Positions 34,560 to 49,253 of a stretch of 64,000 bases of DNA are shown here, piece after piece. The position numbers and the translations under genes were made by a program. A model generated the notes under the pieces. That model searched no databases and had not been told where the DNA came from. It saw only the letters and a list, made by a program, of their open reading frames with translations. Within the stretch, counting starts at the first letter, position 1. Every line of letters starts with the position of its first letter. Source of the DNA: Acanthosoma haemorrhoidale (lineage: Eukaryota; Arthropoda; Insecta; Hemiptera; Acanthosomatidae); the NCBI GenBank assembly GCA_930367205.1, contig OV884013.1, positions 91,327,333 through 91,391,332 of the forward strand. Reading direction: 5' to 3'.

Positions 34560-36850
34560 GTAAGAGTTGGGCAAGTGCCTACCTCCAGACCAGGAGACGC
34601 ATGTTTTTTTCTTGCCAGCTCACTCTTCCAAAACCCAAAACGAGTAGAGAACATCTAGCACTCGGCAGGAACAGGGGCAGGTTCGCGAACAAGCAGAGCA
34701 AGGTGAACGTTCGACGATAAAACGGGCAAGAAATATATTCGGCATCAAGCAGCAATCGAGAACCAGTTCCAAAAACTACAGATTAGATGAAATTCTACAT
34801 TTTATGTATATTTTTTTTTTGGCACGCCATCTTTATCGTTCTGTAAATACATTTTAATACCAAGCCCATGACTTGTTAGATCAAATAAATTTAATATTGG
34901 AAAATTGTACTAGCCAAAATATTTCCAAGAATAGGGATATTAAAATTTGACTTAAAACAATTGATTATGTGCTTATTATTTATTTTGGGAGAATAAGTCA
35001 TATATGTAATGTGCATAAAATATAATTTTTTTCTATTAAATGGATCATGATTATTTTTAGGAAGAAGATTACTCAAATTACAGTGCCAATGTTGATGATC
35101 GTGTACATTTTTTTTTGTGATTTACGTTTGATTCAATTTGCATTTATCCAAAAAAATTATAATTCCATTTACTTGTTATCACACCGATGAACATTTTACT
35201 GAGAATTTTTCACCCCTCCCTTTAAAAGATGGATTTAAAAAACAATATCATTATACATTACCTAAATATTCAGAATCCCTAGATATAACATAAATATAGG
35301 ATATCCATTTGCTTTTATTCTGATAATAGGAAAAATATCTGCGAAAGTTAAACACACGATAAAATATAAATAAATAAAACACACGATGGTATTTAATCGA
35401 CGGTTGGAACAATAATTTATATCTTGTTCAAAAAACAAAAACGATTTTCATTATTATATCTGTGTGGAAACGAAATAATTGAATACAAATTTCTACAAAT
35501 GATAAAGCTCAGATCAGACCGAAACGATGCAAGTATCCCAAAAAAATGAAACTACAAAAGTTAATTTGTTGTACGTTCATCTCAGATTAAACAACACACT
35601 TTATTAATTCCCATGGCTGATAAATAAAATTGTTTAGTTGATGAAATATTATCGTTCACGATTTAATTAATAATTTATTTAAATCACAAGGTGAGGTAAC
35701 AGGTTCCACGGTTTGGAAAATGATGACTGCCTACAACAGAGCACCATGGACAACATTAGACTGCATAAGACAACGTAGACGACCCTTTAAAATCGAATTG
35801 TTTTCTTTAGGATTGCACTAGTGGAGGGGCAGCCACGTGGTGAAGACTTCGCTCTAAGTTATACCTAGTTAGTAGATATTCTAACTTAGTTAATTAGATA
35901 TTTTAATTTGTACATGTTCGTGTCTTGAAATGAGTAATATTTATTACTCCAATAATATTGTTTTGTTCTCGGTTATGATGAAACTTATTCTCAAGTTAAT
36001 ACCCTTAATCTAAAAAGCATTCATTATAACTAACAAAATTTCACGATCCACCCTCAAGTCTAATACAGTCCACTCACCAGATACTTGAAGTGTTTCAGTT
36101 TTTTACGTTTCTAGGTTCGTTCCATCAACTAACAAAATTACAATGGCGACGCTGGATCCAAACAACATATATGGACTGGTGAGGTGTTGAGGAATAACCT
36201 TTAGATCAGAGTTCTGTAGGGTTTATAAATGGTTAGATACTTTCCCGCAAGATCTTAGGTGGAGCAAATACTTAGACCTAATTTTCATAGCACAAGGTAA
36301 TTGGGTACACATCATTACTCGTGTGCAGTCCAATGTGCACTTTTTCGCTTTATGCCAAGCCGAGCACTGTTGGGATAGAGCGTTCGGACCATCACCTCTA
36401 CGAAAGACGCACCCATGTATTATTACTCACAATCGATCACCTCAGAATTGCAACTCTAAAAGGTAAGCACACGTCGAAGCTAAACTGTATATTATTGCTA
36501 AAAGTACAAACAATCATTGGTTGTAAAACAATCGATCTGTTAAAGATTTATTTAACCAAATCCGGCATTGCGCTAAATACGTAAAGTTAAAGATTATTGA
36601 CGATTAAAAAATACGGGCATTTTAATTTAATTATATACATATAATAAATAATATGATTTATGATTCAATAATTTTTCACAATCATTTAATAATTTTGCAC
36701 AATCATTCAATAATTTCATGAGAATATCATCGATGCCCCTTCTCGTGCGGCGATCTGTGTTTGCAATCCGTCATGACTTGACGGTATTGCGTTAAAGTCG
36801 CGACATGTTCAGTACTAATACTACCCTACATAAAGGATCTAAAGAAACCG
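34560..36850. other. mostly AT-rich DNA, no gene supported
   Basis: The block 34550-34740 is GC-richer with an open frame partly made of the poly(A) run, which I discount. A possible LTR edge plus primer-binding-like sequence lies near 36138-36160. Nothing else is recognised. Confidence 0.45.
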
Positions 36851-36859
36851 TCGTTAAAG

Positions 36860-37085
36860 GAGGTGAGCTCCATCACTTTTAATAAATTCAGTCCATTAAT
36901 ATATAATGTACATCATTATACTTTTGTTCAATGCAGATCACTATTAGTAGAAACAGAATTTGCATAAAATGTAACCAAGCTACAGGAAATATAATGAAAC
37001 AATTATAAATAGATTCGTTTGTAGAATCTATATTTTGTTACATATATTAATTTTGTAACAAGGGGATATGAAACGAAAAAAAAAT
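36860..37085 (+). mobile_element. LINE B 3' UTR tail copy
   Basis: It carries only the family 3' UTR: the GAGCTCCATCACTTTTAATA start, TATAAATAGATTCG, and the terminal AACAAGGGGATATGAAACG followed by A-rich sequence. GTTAAAG on both sides (36853-36859 and 37086-37092) is a probable short target duplication. No coding sequence remains. Confidence 0.75.
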
Positions 37086-37092
37086 GTTAAAG

Positions 37093-40000
37093 TGGCATGA
37101 TTTAACATATCAATAATCGATTTCGATTTCGGTAAAGTGGTCAGTATTCGATAACGTTTCCAACTCATCGATTCCTTTATTATTTTAATGCGCTTGCACT
37201 CTAATTTACGCTGATTTAAGGCTCTGAATTTAAGTAAGTGGCAGGTGGGAAGGTAATAGTTATTGAAACATTTTTGCTTAAGTTAAAGCAATATTATAAA
37301 GAAAATCTTTATTGTAAAAAAAATGTGTACTGGATAATCTTGAATGGAAAATATTCAAACACCTCTTCTGTACAAATCTGTATAACAATATTCATAAAGA
37401 TGGAGTAAGCAAATTTGTAAAACATTATATTATAACATTGCTGCCAATATAGTATTGATGCATCAAACTAGTAAATTTTATATATTATAGTTCTTAAAGA
37501 TGTATCAATGATTTAGGAGTCACGCCTATAAACATAATATATTAGCGCACGTATGATGATTTTTAAGTGAAGTATCGGAAATTTTCAAGTGAAGTATCGA
37601 TCATTTTCAGATGAATTATCGATGTTTCTAAAACTATAGAAATGTGAAAGTTTAAATATGTATTTTTTAATTTAAATGAACATTTCAACTTAAAAAACGC
37701 TATAAGTTATTTTAAATGAGTAAAAGTGAATGGTATTTCAGCAGAACATTTCGCTTGTTTATAATGCAAAGAAAGGTTAAATAACTAACGTAATATAATA
37801 AATAGATGGTCATAAATTATCATGTGAGTTAGTTTCTGATACGCACGTTATTAAACTTACTTTCTGCATATTACTAACTTCCTGACATTCCACAGTCATA
37901 TTTACATGTAAGTAATCTAGGAACCACGTTCAGATACAACCCCTTCAAGTATTGCAGATGAGATGCAAATCTGATCAAATGACACTTTATATTCATGAAA
38001 GATAGATTCTCTGTTACCAGATGGCATTAAGGAGTGCACCTATGATCTAAAGTGTCTTAGAAATCCTTTGGCAGATTCTTGTGTTGAATACATGATTGAG
38101 CATAGTATTCACTTACTCAAATGAATCCATTTTGTTTCCTTATCCCTTAGTTTCTTAAATTTGAGAGCTTTGAAAAAAAAAAAAAACTTCTATCCTAAGA
38201 TCCTTCTATAGAAATAAAAGGTAAATGATTCATATTCTAGCCATGTGTCAAAACCAAAATATCTGGACCTCATTTTTGACCATTCTAGTGTGCATCGTTG
38301 GAACATAGAAAATGCAAGGAATCTTACAAGTGAAAAACTAAGTACTAATGAAGCAACATTTATCTAGGAAGGATAGCCAGTTCTACCAACATATCTGAGC
38401 CTGTGGTCTTTCACAAAACTAGTTGTCACTACCATCAGTCCAGATGCCGGCGCTTTTTAAATAAATACATACTATACCATTTACAAAACACGAATTAACA
38501 GTGCAACATCAATTACCAGTAGAGGTCTGTTAGCCCAATGTTTCAATAATGGTTGTTGGGAAAAATTTATTTGAGCTCGTGACCTACTCAGACCACATCG
38601 AACAACTGTTCTGGCCCCAACTTCAACATCTCCATACAGACATATTTCAACGGAGACTACAATTTTATCTATCGAATTTGCCAAACATGGTTATAATCAC
38701 TAGCTTTGGTAGGTAATGCTACTGAGCTTATTATAAATAATAGTAAAGCGATATGATTTTCTAGGCATATATGTACATAATAATTAAAATATTAAACAAA
38801 ACGCTTATCGCTGAAAATATATACAACTGTTTTTGGTTTTTTTTTCGTTTGTTCGACAGGTTTCGCTTGTTAAAATAGACACGATACAACAACAAGTAGC
38901 AGTCGGTTTTCTTCAACTTTGCCTCATCGCTGTAAGATATCTTTTCTTCAAGGCCGGATAAGCTATTTAGAACGACCTCCTAATCTTAGGCAATTAATGA
39001 TCCTCAAAAGGAAACAAGTAGGCTCGTTTGTTGCTGTAGCGATTTCGTTAGCAACTTTTACGTTTAAACTTTGCCTGTAATAACTAATGCTTATTAGTCT
39101 CACAATTATAATAATTGTTTGAAGATAAAATTAGTGTCTGTAACAGGATTCCAACCATTTTATTATCGTTCATCCAACATTTTCTCACACCTATCTCTTC
39201 TTAGTGAGGTGGTATGAATCCCCTGAATAGACGTTTTCTCTTTTTTTTTTTTATTTGTGCTTTTGTTTATTAGAAGAATACCTGTTTCTCCCGCGAAATA
39301 GTCTAGCCTTTTGATGTGAAGCTCATGGTCAAATAAGTACACACAACCTAACAAAACATTATCCAGATCACATGGCATTTATTGAGTAAACAAAAGAAAT
39401 GAAACCTTAATAAAACAAAAAAAAGATAATGAGTTAGACAAAGCTCTGATAAAATAAAAATGTGAGGGGGCATCGGTAAAGAAACCTACACCTGAGTGAC
39501 TTCCGGGAAGATAGCGACTTGACCGTTTACAAAGAGCGCGCTGTACGCAACTCCTGATCCTTAGGAGACGTAAACAAACCTTATCCTATAACGTGATCCC
39601 TCAAGTTGCTCCTAATAATAGTTCTCTCCAATATAACGTTACAAAATGTTAATAATGCAAAATCATTGGTGAAAGAAATACAATACTAATAGGACTAATC
39701 TATTTACGAAACTATCAACAATTTATTAAAATAATATAATATAAAATGATAATAAATAAAACAAAGTGTTTAGCAAACAATGTTACTGAAGCTATTAGTT
39801 AATTTAAATCTCACGAGAATCAAACTGCGGTTACGCATGCCATTTCTCTGCGATTCTGAAAAACTGTGTGGTTTTGGTCTAAAGAAGATCTGAAGAATTG
39901 CCAAGTTTACGCTGAATATCTGAGCAGATTTTTTTCCATCAAGAAAATATGAGCGATGTCTTCCGCCTTTTCATCATTTCTTAATTACATTACTTCTAAG

Positions 40001-43000
40001 ATGATTGAGTAGAGAGATTCTCTGCTTTAACGAGGGATGAACAAGATGAGCGAAAATTATGGAAAATGCACCAGTGTGCACATGGAATTAATTACATGAT
40101 TCGTCACTGTTGCCCATTGCCCTAATAGGCTAAATGTTCAGTTTTTTCAAATAAAGTTTGTTTTTGGTTTTTTTGACAGATTCCCTTTTGCAAAATCGAA
40201 TAGGGGTAAGTGGCAATTATGCCAATTTGGACACAGGGATCACAGTACAAACTTAGCAGATTACACCAAAGCAGATAAGAATGTTCAAGTCGAAATGAAA
40301 AGGCTTCATAAGCAGAGAAGAGGGCACTAAGCGATGGGAAAGTTGGCTAATATCTTTGTAGAAGAAGTTGTGATATATTGGCAGAAATTGGAATGGAACC
40401 GTTTCGTAATTAAACCCAGGGTTAGAAGAAGGAAGACTAAAAAGTCCCCTAAGGCTGAAGGGGTAACAATGGGGAAGTTTAATATAAACAGTGGTATAAA
40501 TCTGCTCTAATCTAATTGCTACCACTTCGGATTCAACTCAAAACTTTTCTTTTTTTTTCTTTCAAGTTTTCCTTCTCTCCTTGAAGTAATTATATGGTTT
40601 GACTTACAACAACATATATAACATATTTCCGATCATTCACTAGCGTAGCGATAAAAATAACAGTCACCTTTAATTGTCTTGATTGAAATAATAATACTAT
40701 CATGACTTACAATAATAATACCTTTGATTCAGATATCAAGTTTTATAATGTAATATTCAAGTTTTTTTAATTGAACGAATGACAACCCTTTCATTCAACC
40801 AATATGAGATATAAACACTATTTGTTTGAGCCAATTTGGAATTTAATAACAAAATTTGGTTGATCAATATAGAATACAAGGCTCTATTGAAAAACACTCA
40901 AATGATAAGAAGAATTTCATTTCGTCGACTATCGCTGCTACTGCTACCTATGAGATACAGCAGGGACTTCGTGCGTTGGACACCGGTCTGGGGTTTTGTC
41001 GAAACCGGTCACTTCTGATCGTAGCTTAGTTCGAGTAACATCAGAATTTGTCGATTGTCGAGATTAACTTATGCGTAATTTGTCGAATCCTAGGTTATCT
41101 GTGGTAATCTGATGATAGTCATAACAGATACATGGTCGGAAGTTTTGTTGTATCCTTCGCCTGAAATCGAGGAAAACTGTCAGAAACCATCCATTAGGCC
41201 AGAAGCTACTACCCGAGGCTGGACCGATCGCCGGACAGGTAAAAGGGGATTGATTCCTAAAATTTTCCTTTTCAATTTCGATCTATCCGATCCCGAAAAC
41301 CACCCCTTTTCCCTTACAGAGAGACGGGTCAGCGGCGACGGGATTCTGCCATTGATGGTAAGTTGGAATTTTTTCGAATCTAATTTATTGATTATTAATA
41401 TAATTAGTTGTTATGTTTTACTCGATTTCAGTATTTGTCGTCGTTATTTGATATTACAGTCCACTGTTGGTTCTCTATCAGAGAAACTCGTTCGTTCTAA
41501 TTCTGACCTAAAATTAAGTATTGGTGATCTCACAGCTAATTTATTCGCGTACACACTACTAGTTGTATAATTATTTATTTGTTTATTCAATAAAAAAAAC
41601 ACGGCAGCAAATATATGACGTGTATATTAAACGAGCATTTATAACATTGTTGACTAAAAGAACAATCGAATTGAATTAACAATCGAGTTTGACACCACCG
41701 ATCCAAAACAAAATATGAATGTGGTAAGCAACATCTGCTGAGGGTCATTCTGCGTTTCACGGCAGGACGAGAAGTTTTAAGATCACTACTGACCCTAAGA
41801 GGGGGAAAAGCTGTGTCCAACCCAAGCTAAAAAACGAATGGTTATCATTTTCCACCCTAACTCTTTTACACGGTAAGTAACAGTTCTCCGTCCACTTGTT
41901 GGTGTATTAAGTAACATTCGACTTCACTCTCTAAGCACACAATCAAGTGATCTTCAGGGCTTTATTCACCTTTCCTTAATGAATAAAACCAATGCCTCTG
42001 TTCGCGATTGGCCTCGAATCTTTTATTATTATACTCAGACCTTGATTTTAGTTTATTCCAGCCCGACCATAGTCAGTGTCAGCAAAAAGTTCAGTTTGTA
42101 TTTTAATTAAAAAACTAATGTAAACATAATGAATTCGATTTAAAATATTATCTGAAACGAAAGTAAACCTCCAGGTCATAGACCAATAAGATGGTATGCA
42201 TTGAAACGTAAATGCAAATTAAATCCATGGTTTCACCACTTTTATGCATCATATATATAGTGGACAGTGAAAAAAAAAATTCTCAATAATACCATTTATT
42301 ATCAAAGACATCATACGCCTAACAAAATCCTAAACCAAAACATTGTACCTTTTAGTTAAAAGCATAAAAATCATTGAATTGTAAATATTTTTATCCCTAA
42401 CAAGCGTTACTCTTCACAATTGTCTTAAATACGAGAGAGGCCCAGGGCTTTAATTTGGATATATATTTTGAAAATCCCTCATAGTACCAACTAGTGACCC
42501 AAAGCTTCAGTAGAAATATGTAGATTCTATTTACTCCAATATTTAAAACTATTTGTAATCTTATTTTATGAATTTTCATAAGTACTTACGAAGGGGAGCA
42601 TGTGCGTATGAACAGATATATTAAATTGTCAAATTTTGAGCTGATTTTAGTTAAAAACGAATGAAATAGTTAAACAAAGAGCTGAAAGGAAAAGTCACTC
42701 TAAAGTGTGTATGCATTGCATTCCAAAAATAGTAAACAACTTAACATATTCATTCATCAACAAGCCTTTAATATATTTTTTATTAAAAATAAATGTCGGT
42801 AATATTGAGTTTATTAGGCCATTTTTAATAAAAAAAAAAACTCAAAATTATTCATTGGCGAAGCCAACAATAATTTCATTTAATTTATGCCAATTGTGAA
42901 AATCTAATGACATGTCCTGGAATGAAAACAAAAATACAGTACCTGACAACTGAATAAGTTAAATTTTAATTAAATTAAAACATAGCAAAAAACGTGAGGT

Positions 43001-43405
43001 ACCGTCAGGTCATAAAAGTTGCGATTGGTTAAAGTTCTAGTCTGACGGGTACTCCGTTCCATGAACAGAATTCAATTTAAAACTTTATATACCTGAGTAA
43101 CTGTTTCCGTTCAATTATAAGTGACCAAATAAACAGACCAATGCTAGTCTCTATTTCGATATCTAGTCACTCTTTCAAATTAACTATATTATCCTCATAT
43201 TCCATATTCATTTTATGTATATACCATATTTCAAATTTGTAGTACTTAAAAATGTGCAGTTTACCTAATGCAAATAATATATGTTACCGATAAAGCACTA
43301 AAAAAGAGACATGACTTACATACTTATATAGGATCTTTGACACAATTGACTCCAGAAACCTATCTACCTACTTTGCAGCCCCAATCGTTCATTATGCAAC
43401 AGCAA
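37093..43405. other. long AT-rich stretch, no gene supported
   Basis: It contains a small imperfect tandem repeat at 37561-37627 and one GC-richer island at 40920-41470 with an open frame of 152 codons (41112-41570) and several splice-like sites (donors near 41239 and 41358, acceptors near 41320 and 41432). I do not recognise any product, so no gene is called. The rest is low-complexity AT-rich DNA. Confidence 0.45.
37561..37627. repeat. imperfect tandem repeat, about 22 bp, 3 copies
   Basis: Three successive units follow the pattern TTTT(C)AAGTGAAGTATCGG/A, the last one diverged (TTTTCAGATGAATTATCGAT). A related CGATTTCGATTTCGG run lies upstream at about 37118. Confidence 0.7.
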
Positions 43406-43410
43406 TTAAG

Positions 43411-44045
43411 TGATTTGTTTTTTCTTCTTCATATCCCCTTGTTATTAAAAACTATGTATTTCAACATAGATTCTATACAAATAAATCTATTTAGATTCGC
43501 TCAATATTATATGTCCTGACTTGGCTACATTTTATACAATTTTTATAGAGTGATTTGGGATTGTTACAAAGATATAATGTATATTATACATTAAGTGTCT
43601 ATACATATTCAAAAAGTGATGGGGTTCATCTTATGAATCATAAAATTAAAAACTAATCTTTACATCTTTACCTAATTTTCCCGGTCAGTCTGTTGCCATC
43701 GATGCGGGAAGGGTGGTGGGGTCATAGTGTTAAGCGATGAGTTTTATTAGTTGCTGCAACTAGTTAAAAAAGTGTCTCTGGTGGATAAACTCACCCCACC
43801 GACGGCACACCAAGCAACGGGTGCATTCTTTAACCTCTTGAGAGAGGTATCTCTGTCCACTTTTCTCATGTTCCTATTCTGAAAATGCTGGAGACTTTTA
43901 GCTATGTTGTCAGTCAAGTGACCATATAATGGGGCACCATATATCAGAGGTGGCTAGAGGACTCATTTATATATCATCACTTGGAGGCGCAGCAACAAGT
44001 TGGGTGAAGTGGGCAAGTGCGAAAGTTCTCTTGCCCTCCTATAAG
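43411..44045 (-). mobile_element. LINE B 3' part, degenerate
   Basis: From the T-rich tail at 43411 through the 3' UTR (TATCCCCTTGTTATT, AAATAAATCTATTTA) into the coding end. The coding part (about 43680-44040) aligns with 14219-14600 but carries several small deletions and frameshifts, so it is a pseudogene. The 5' truncation is near 44045. Confidence 0.8.
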
Positions 44046-44049
44046 CGAT

Positions 44050-47000
44050 TGATTCAGGTAATTTGATTGCTGAAAACTCTCTGCTGTAAATTTTTTATGC
44101 AAGAAGATTTTTGTATTTTTAGAATAATAATAATAAGCACCAAAACCCAACAAACCTCAGCATCGACAAACAGCAGCAATTTAAGAAGCTAATTATCTAA
44201 ATTTTCATTTTGCACAATTTTTTCTTTCACCATAATTTTATTTTATCAATGCCTTTCTTTCTTTTTTTTTGTTAATTTAGTTTATTTTAATCAAGCCCAT
44301 CGCCTATATTTCATCAATTTAAATATCAACTGTTTATAACCTGACCTTCACTCATCATCTTAATTATACAGTCCACTTAACTAAGTTGTGTAAAGTTTTT
44401 TATTTATAAGTATGTTTCAACCCCTCGCTAACTTACAACTCAAAGATCAAATTTTGGCAATTCACACTCAGTGGGTCTGCCTAGTGCATTGGAGCAGTTG
44501 GACGAAATGTTTTGCGCATGGTTGTGTTTGTTAGTATTGGGCTAAGAGCCAACCTGGGAGGGAGAGGCTCTACTTTCATTCTTGTTCATAACGATTACTG
44601 TCTGAATGTTCTACCATGACGCTCTAAAAATTTTTAATCAATAAGATATTTTAAATAGCCCACAACACCTCGAAATAGGCCGGTTATAGTTAAGTTATAA
44701 AAGTATTAAAAAAATAAAATAAATGATCCACTATCTATTAGCTAACACACTTCTCTTAGGCACAGCTCATAAAATATGATTTAATGTTCTAATTTTCCTC
44801 GTGGTCAGTCACCCAAAGACCAAGTACAGCCAGCAGCTACAAAGTAAGACCCCTCCACTGTGTCGTCCCGACGTTCTCGTCTTGTGCCGTATCTATCTCT
44901 CTTCACCAGAAGGTTTTTTTCTTAATGGCCCTTTGACATCGGGTACGCTTATTCACACCATCTTGCGAATAAGTTATTTAGCACTTAGGGCCACCCTATC
45001 TGCTAAGTCCCTTATCCCTTATGGCACTTTCGTGCCAGGAAACAAAAGAAGGAAGAGCTGTAAAATCTTCCAGCCTCTATCTGACAGTTCACAATAGCGT
45101 AGGTACATTGGTCAGCCTACATTAAAAGAGGGGTTTATGGCATGAAAGTTGGCCTACTACACTCCCCATGTCGGGGGGTTGAACATACAGCAGACTAATT
45201 TAATAAGTTTTTAACAAACTGAGACAATGTCCCTTAATTATCTCTTTGTATTGTATCTTCAATGCCTTCGTCATTTACATCGTTTCCTGATGTGTATGAA
45301 GTGCGTCAATAAGTACAACGGTCCAGCCAGCTCCTAGGTTACTTTTAATAGCAATAATAATAACTAAAGCGGCCCACACCACTATATTTATAGTGAAAAT
45401 AATTGACTTTTGGTTTTATAATTGACTACTTAATTCAATATCCAGTGCTTGTTGCTCAAACAAACCTTTACTAAATACCAAAAGACATTGGGAATGGTTA
45501 ATATAATCAAACTTAATTCACTACAAAATTCATTGCACATAACTTACTGATAATCTAATTGTTAATATAAATGAAAGGAACTTATTGTCAACAAAATAAT
45601 TAAATAAACTATTGTCATACAAATGAAATTAATTGAGCTCGTTATCCTTAGTCATTATTGCCTATTGAATTCTGAAAGAATTCATTCAACATTTAAATAA
45701 AACTGATCAGTTTATCTTTGAACTAATATTTGGTACCTTAATTATTTTTCATTGAGAGCTCTTTGAGTAGAAGGGTCGTTTGATGTTCCTTTATTTCGTC
45801 CATAAAAATCATTTTCCTTTGTGGAGTTTCCTCACTGAATCCTTATTATGGCTTTAATATTCCTTCTAAGATCACATTGACTTCTTATTACCACCTCACT
45901 TTAACTTAAAACTTCTTTATACTTAACAAAATGAAATAACCGTCCAACTTGACACGGGTACCTCCTTCGTTCGGTGACAGACGTGAACTGCCTACTCCTC
46001 ATAATATTATCAATGTTTTCAAAGCTTTATCTTCTTATTCCCGTTATATTGGTTAAAAGAAAGATCACATGTTCAATCTTAGATTTGATCGGACGGGCTT
46101 TGTCATCCCATGTGAGGCGTCTATGCAAATCTCCCAGCGTCTTCTGAGCACCTCCAGTCAGTTGACCGGGAAATGATCGCCAGGCCTTTTTCATCTCGAA
46201 TATTCAAACCAGTTCTTTGGCAGATTTAAACTTATTATATAGTATTAAACATGATAAGCTAAAATTACTGAAGGAATATACGAAGGAGCCAATAAGGACC
46301 AAACATAAAAATGGAAGGCTACTGATCCATTAATTAATCACCATATCCAGTCATCATACAGTTATTGGTTAGTTCGTTTAGTGATTTGGTTGTGATAAAA
46401 CAAGTAGTTTATTTGAAAGATAGATTCCTGTTTAGGCAAGTACGTAGGTCTGCACCAAATGCTCTAACATCACTCCTGTCAATGTTAATGTAAGCCTTTT
46501 TAGGAATTCAATGTATGAATTTATTGTTTTCTTTTTCTTAACCAGAAAACCAGGCGTTTCAATATGTGAACTTCAAATAATTTTAAGTTCAGTCTAAAAT
46601 TAAAAAATTGCCATTAGAGTCGTTGAATTACAAAACCATTAACTGTTAACATCATTTCATTTTTTTTAAATGTTTACGTCAAATAGACCTTTATTTATGT
46701 GAGCTCTCAAGAATCACATTTGAATGTTCATCTTTCCTTTCATATTCATTTGAAATTATATTACATTTATTCATACCTCATGCTATTTATTCATTTCCCC
46801 CACTTCTGGGTCATTGGTAATTTAAATTACTTTATAAAATATTATCTTCTTCAGAACACTGAAGATTTACTGGAGTTATCATCATCTTGAAATATTTATA
46901 TTACCTTTTGCTGTTTATTCATTCTAATAGCCGTATGCTTCGTCAAACTCCCTCCTATTAATTCAATAAAATCAAGATTCTATATAAAACTAGAGAATAA

Positions 47001-49250
47001 TAAAAAATATAAACTTATCTAGAAAATTCACAATTTTCATAGAGCAGCTAAGTGAAGTGTGCCTCAAAAACAAGCCCGACACCCCTCCCCTGCATGGTCA
47101 CCCCATGTAATCAGCTTGAGTGCACCTTTCGCAAATCTCCATCGTTTTATATTTATTTTTGTTTTTTTTACGTCCAGAATTTTTCACCATAGAAATGTTG
47201 CTGAACATCCGTTTTGAGATCTATAATAATTCTATACATAATCTGATAGTAGAGCGTTATCGGCAATTACTTTTTTTAACTTTTCAAAAGCAAGAATACA
47301 TGAATTCCAGTGAATTATTAACATAAATTGATCGGAAGGAGCAATCATTTATTAAAGTTCGCATCGAACTTAAAAGTAATTTCTTTTTCGGGACAAGAGG
47401 AAGAAGAAAATTGTAAAAATATAGGATGAAATAAACAAGGGAAAGCAGCAACAGAAGTTGTTAGACAAAGTTTGTGCAACAGTTGCCGGGAGCTCATCCG
47501 AGCAGTTGGCCGGGAGTTGGACCTGGACCTAATTATCTGTTCCAATCACGGCTTTTTATCCTCACGGCCCAGCTCCCCATCGACATCTCTCAACCGTTCT
47601 GTTCCTGCTTTGAAGAAACGTTCATTCGCCGGATCGAAAGTTTCTCGTCGTTTTCTTCAACCGGTACTAGATACTAAAAGTTAAATTAACAAACTAGAAT
47701 GCCCATTGATCTAAAAGCAATCAAATCATTCATCTTACTGATTTCAGCTTTTCTAAAGAAACGGTTGATTTTTCTATGACTGCCATAAAAAAATAATATT
47801 TCATTCAGTATTTTTCTCACCCCAGCTCATAAGGGAAGTATTATTTTCTAATTTAACCTGACCCTATCCCTTAGTTTGTTTATATCTGTTTGATTTACCT
47901 CTAGGGACGTGTTAAAATAAAATAAAAAGAATGTAGATTATATAATTATTAATCATTTGCGTATGAAATACACAGATTATATAATGTGATTTCCAAAAAT
48001 TACCTGATGTACATTAGCTCACCACCACGTCCGATCCACTATGTGTAAGTAAAACGAACACCATATAATTTCGGGATTCAATGTCGGTATAGGGCCGTTC
48101 TTCGAAGGGTAAAAAGAAATAATCACTTATTAGTGATGACCTGTCCATTACGTCTATTTAACGCATAAACTGTTTAGCAGGTCACACTGCCATTATCAAA
48201 TTCCGAGAAGACCTCAATGCAGTGTCATCTCATTTGTTGGTAGACATAAAAGTGACTCAAAAACCATGACTACATTATATTAATGATAACTATATTTTTA
48301 CAAATAACAACATATGACAAGAATAACGTATGCATTCACACATAACAAGCAACGAAACCAAATTTTCTTGAATTTACTTTTAGTCCTAAATCTCAATATA
48401 TCCCAAAAATGAAACCCAAGTAATTGTAAGTAACGAAATAACCACACAAGTAAAGCAAAGTACGTTAAAACCATTCAGCCCCAATTTTCGGCGGGATGGA
48501 ATTGAATTTGTATACAGTAGAGCAATCAAAACTTCATTTTGTCGTAGTTAGGGGGAGGCGAATTTTTAGACATTTTTGTTTATTCTGGTTTCTCTCAAAT
48601 TTCACAAAAAAAAAAAAAGGATTGAGAGAATTACCTATTAGTTCGAGCATTACTGACACGAAATAGGTAAATTAACAACCACTCTTATTCTGATGAAGTC
48701 ATGATCATTTTTTTTCACTATTGATAGTAATATTATTAGAATGATAGTAAATGAAAAATAATTAGGATTTTTTGTCTACAAATAAAAGAATTGAATTACT
48801 GTGTGATCCCTCATTCGTTTCTTAGATAGTATCGTTTGATTTCTGATTCCAGTACTCTCTTTATACTCATAATAAATAATAAAAGGAGTCGTTTACTTTT
48901 ATCTCTGCAATTTTTAAATGCACTGCTCACTAGAAAATTAAAAATATAATGGTGTTTTATTAAGGTCATCCTTACCTTCTAGGTCACGGATTACTTTCAG
49001 TAAACATTATTATGAATTCAAATGCTCAGGAAAAGTGTACTGATTGGTTAAATTATTTAAAAAGTCATATATTTCCTCCTTCCGCCCTCCTGTTAGTACT
49101 AAAACATTTTTTTTTATGGCAAAATGTAAATGCATAACTTAAAATAGAAAGAAGTTTTCATTATATCGGACGATTATTACATGAGTTTTATGAATAGTTT
49201 CCAGAAACCCAGAAAGCCTCGTTTAAAGGAATATATTTATTGTGTGAAAA
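44050..49250. other. AT-rich DNA, no gene supported
   Basis: GC-richer islands at 44860-45180 and 47450-47690 have overlapping short open frames on both strands but no recognisable motif. They may be old transposon or exon remnants. Otherwise featureless. Confidence 0.45.
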
Positions 49251-49253
49251 GTT

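Noticed and set aside
34457..34720. 87-residue open frame with a poly-Lys run
   Set aside because: The Lys run is the poly(A) tail of a retroposon; the frame spans the insertion boundary.
41112..41570. 152-codon open frame as a protein gene
   Set aside because: No recognisable domain, and splice-like sites cut through it; kept only as a finding.
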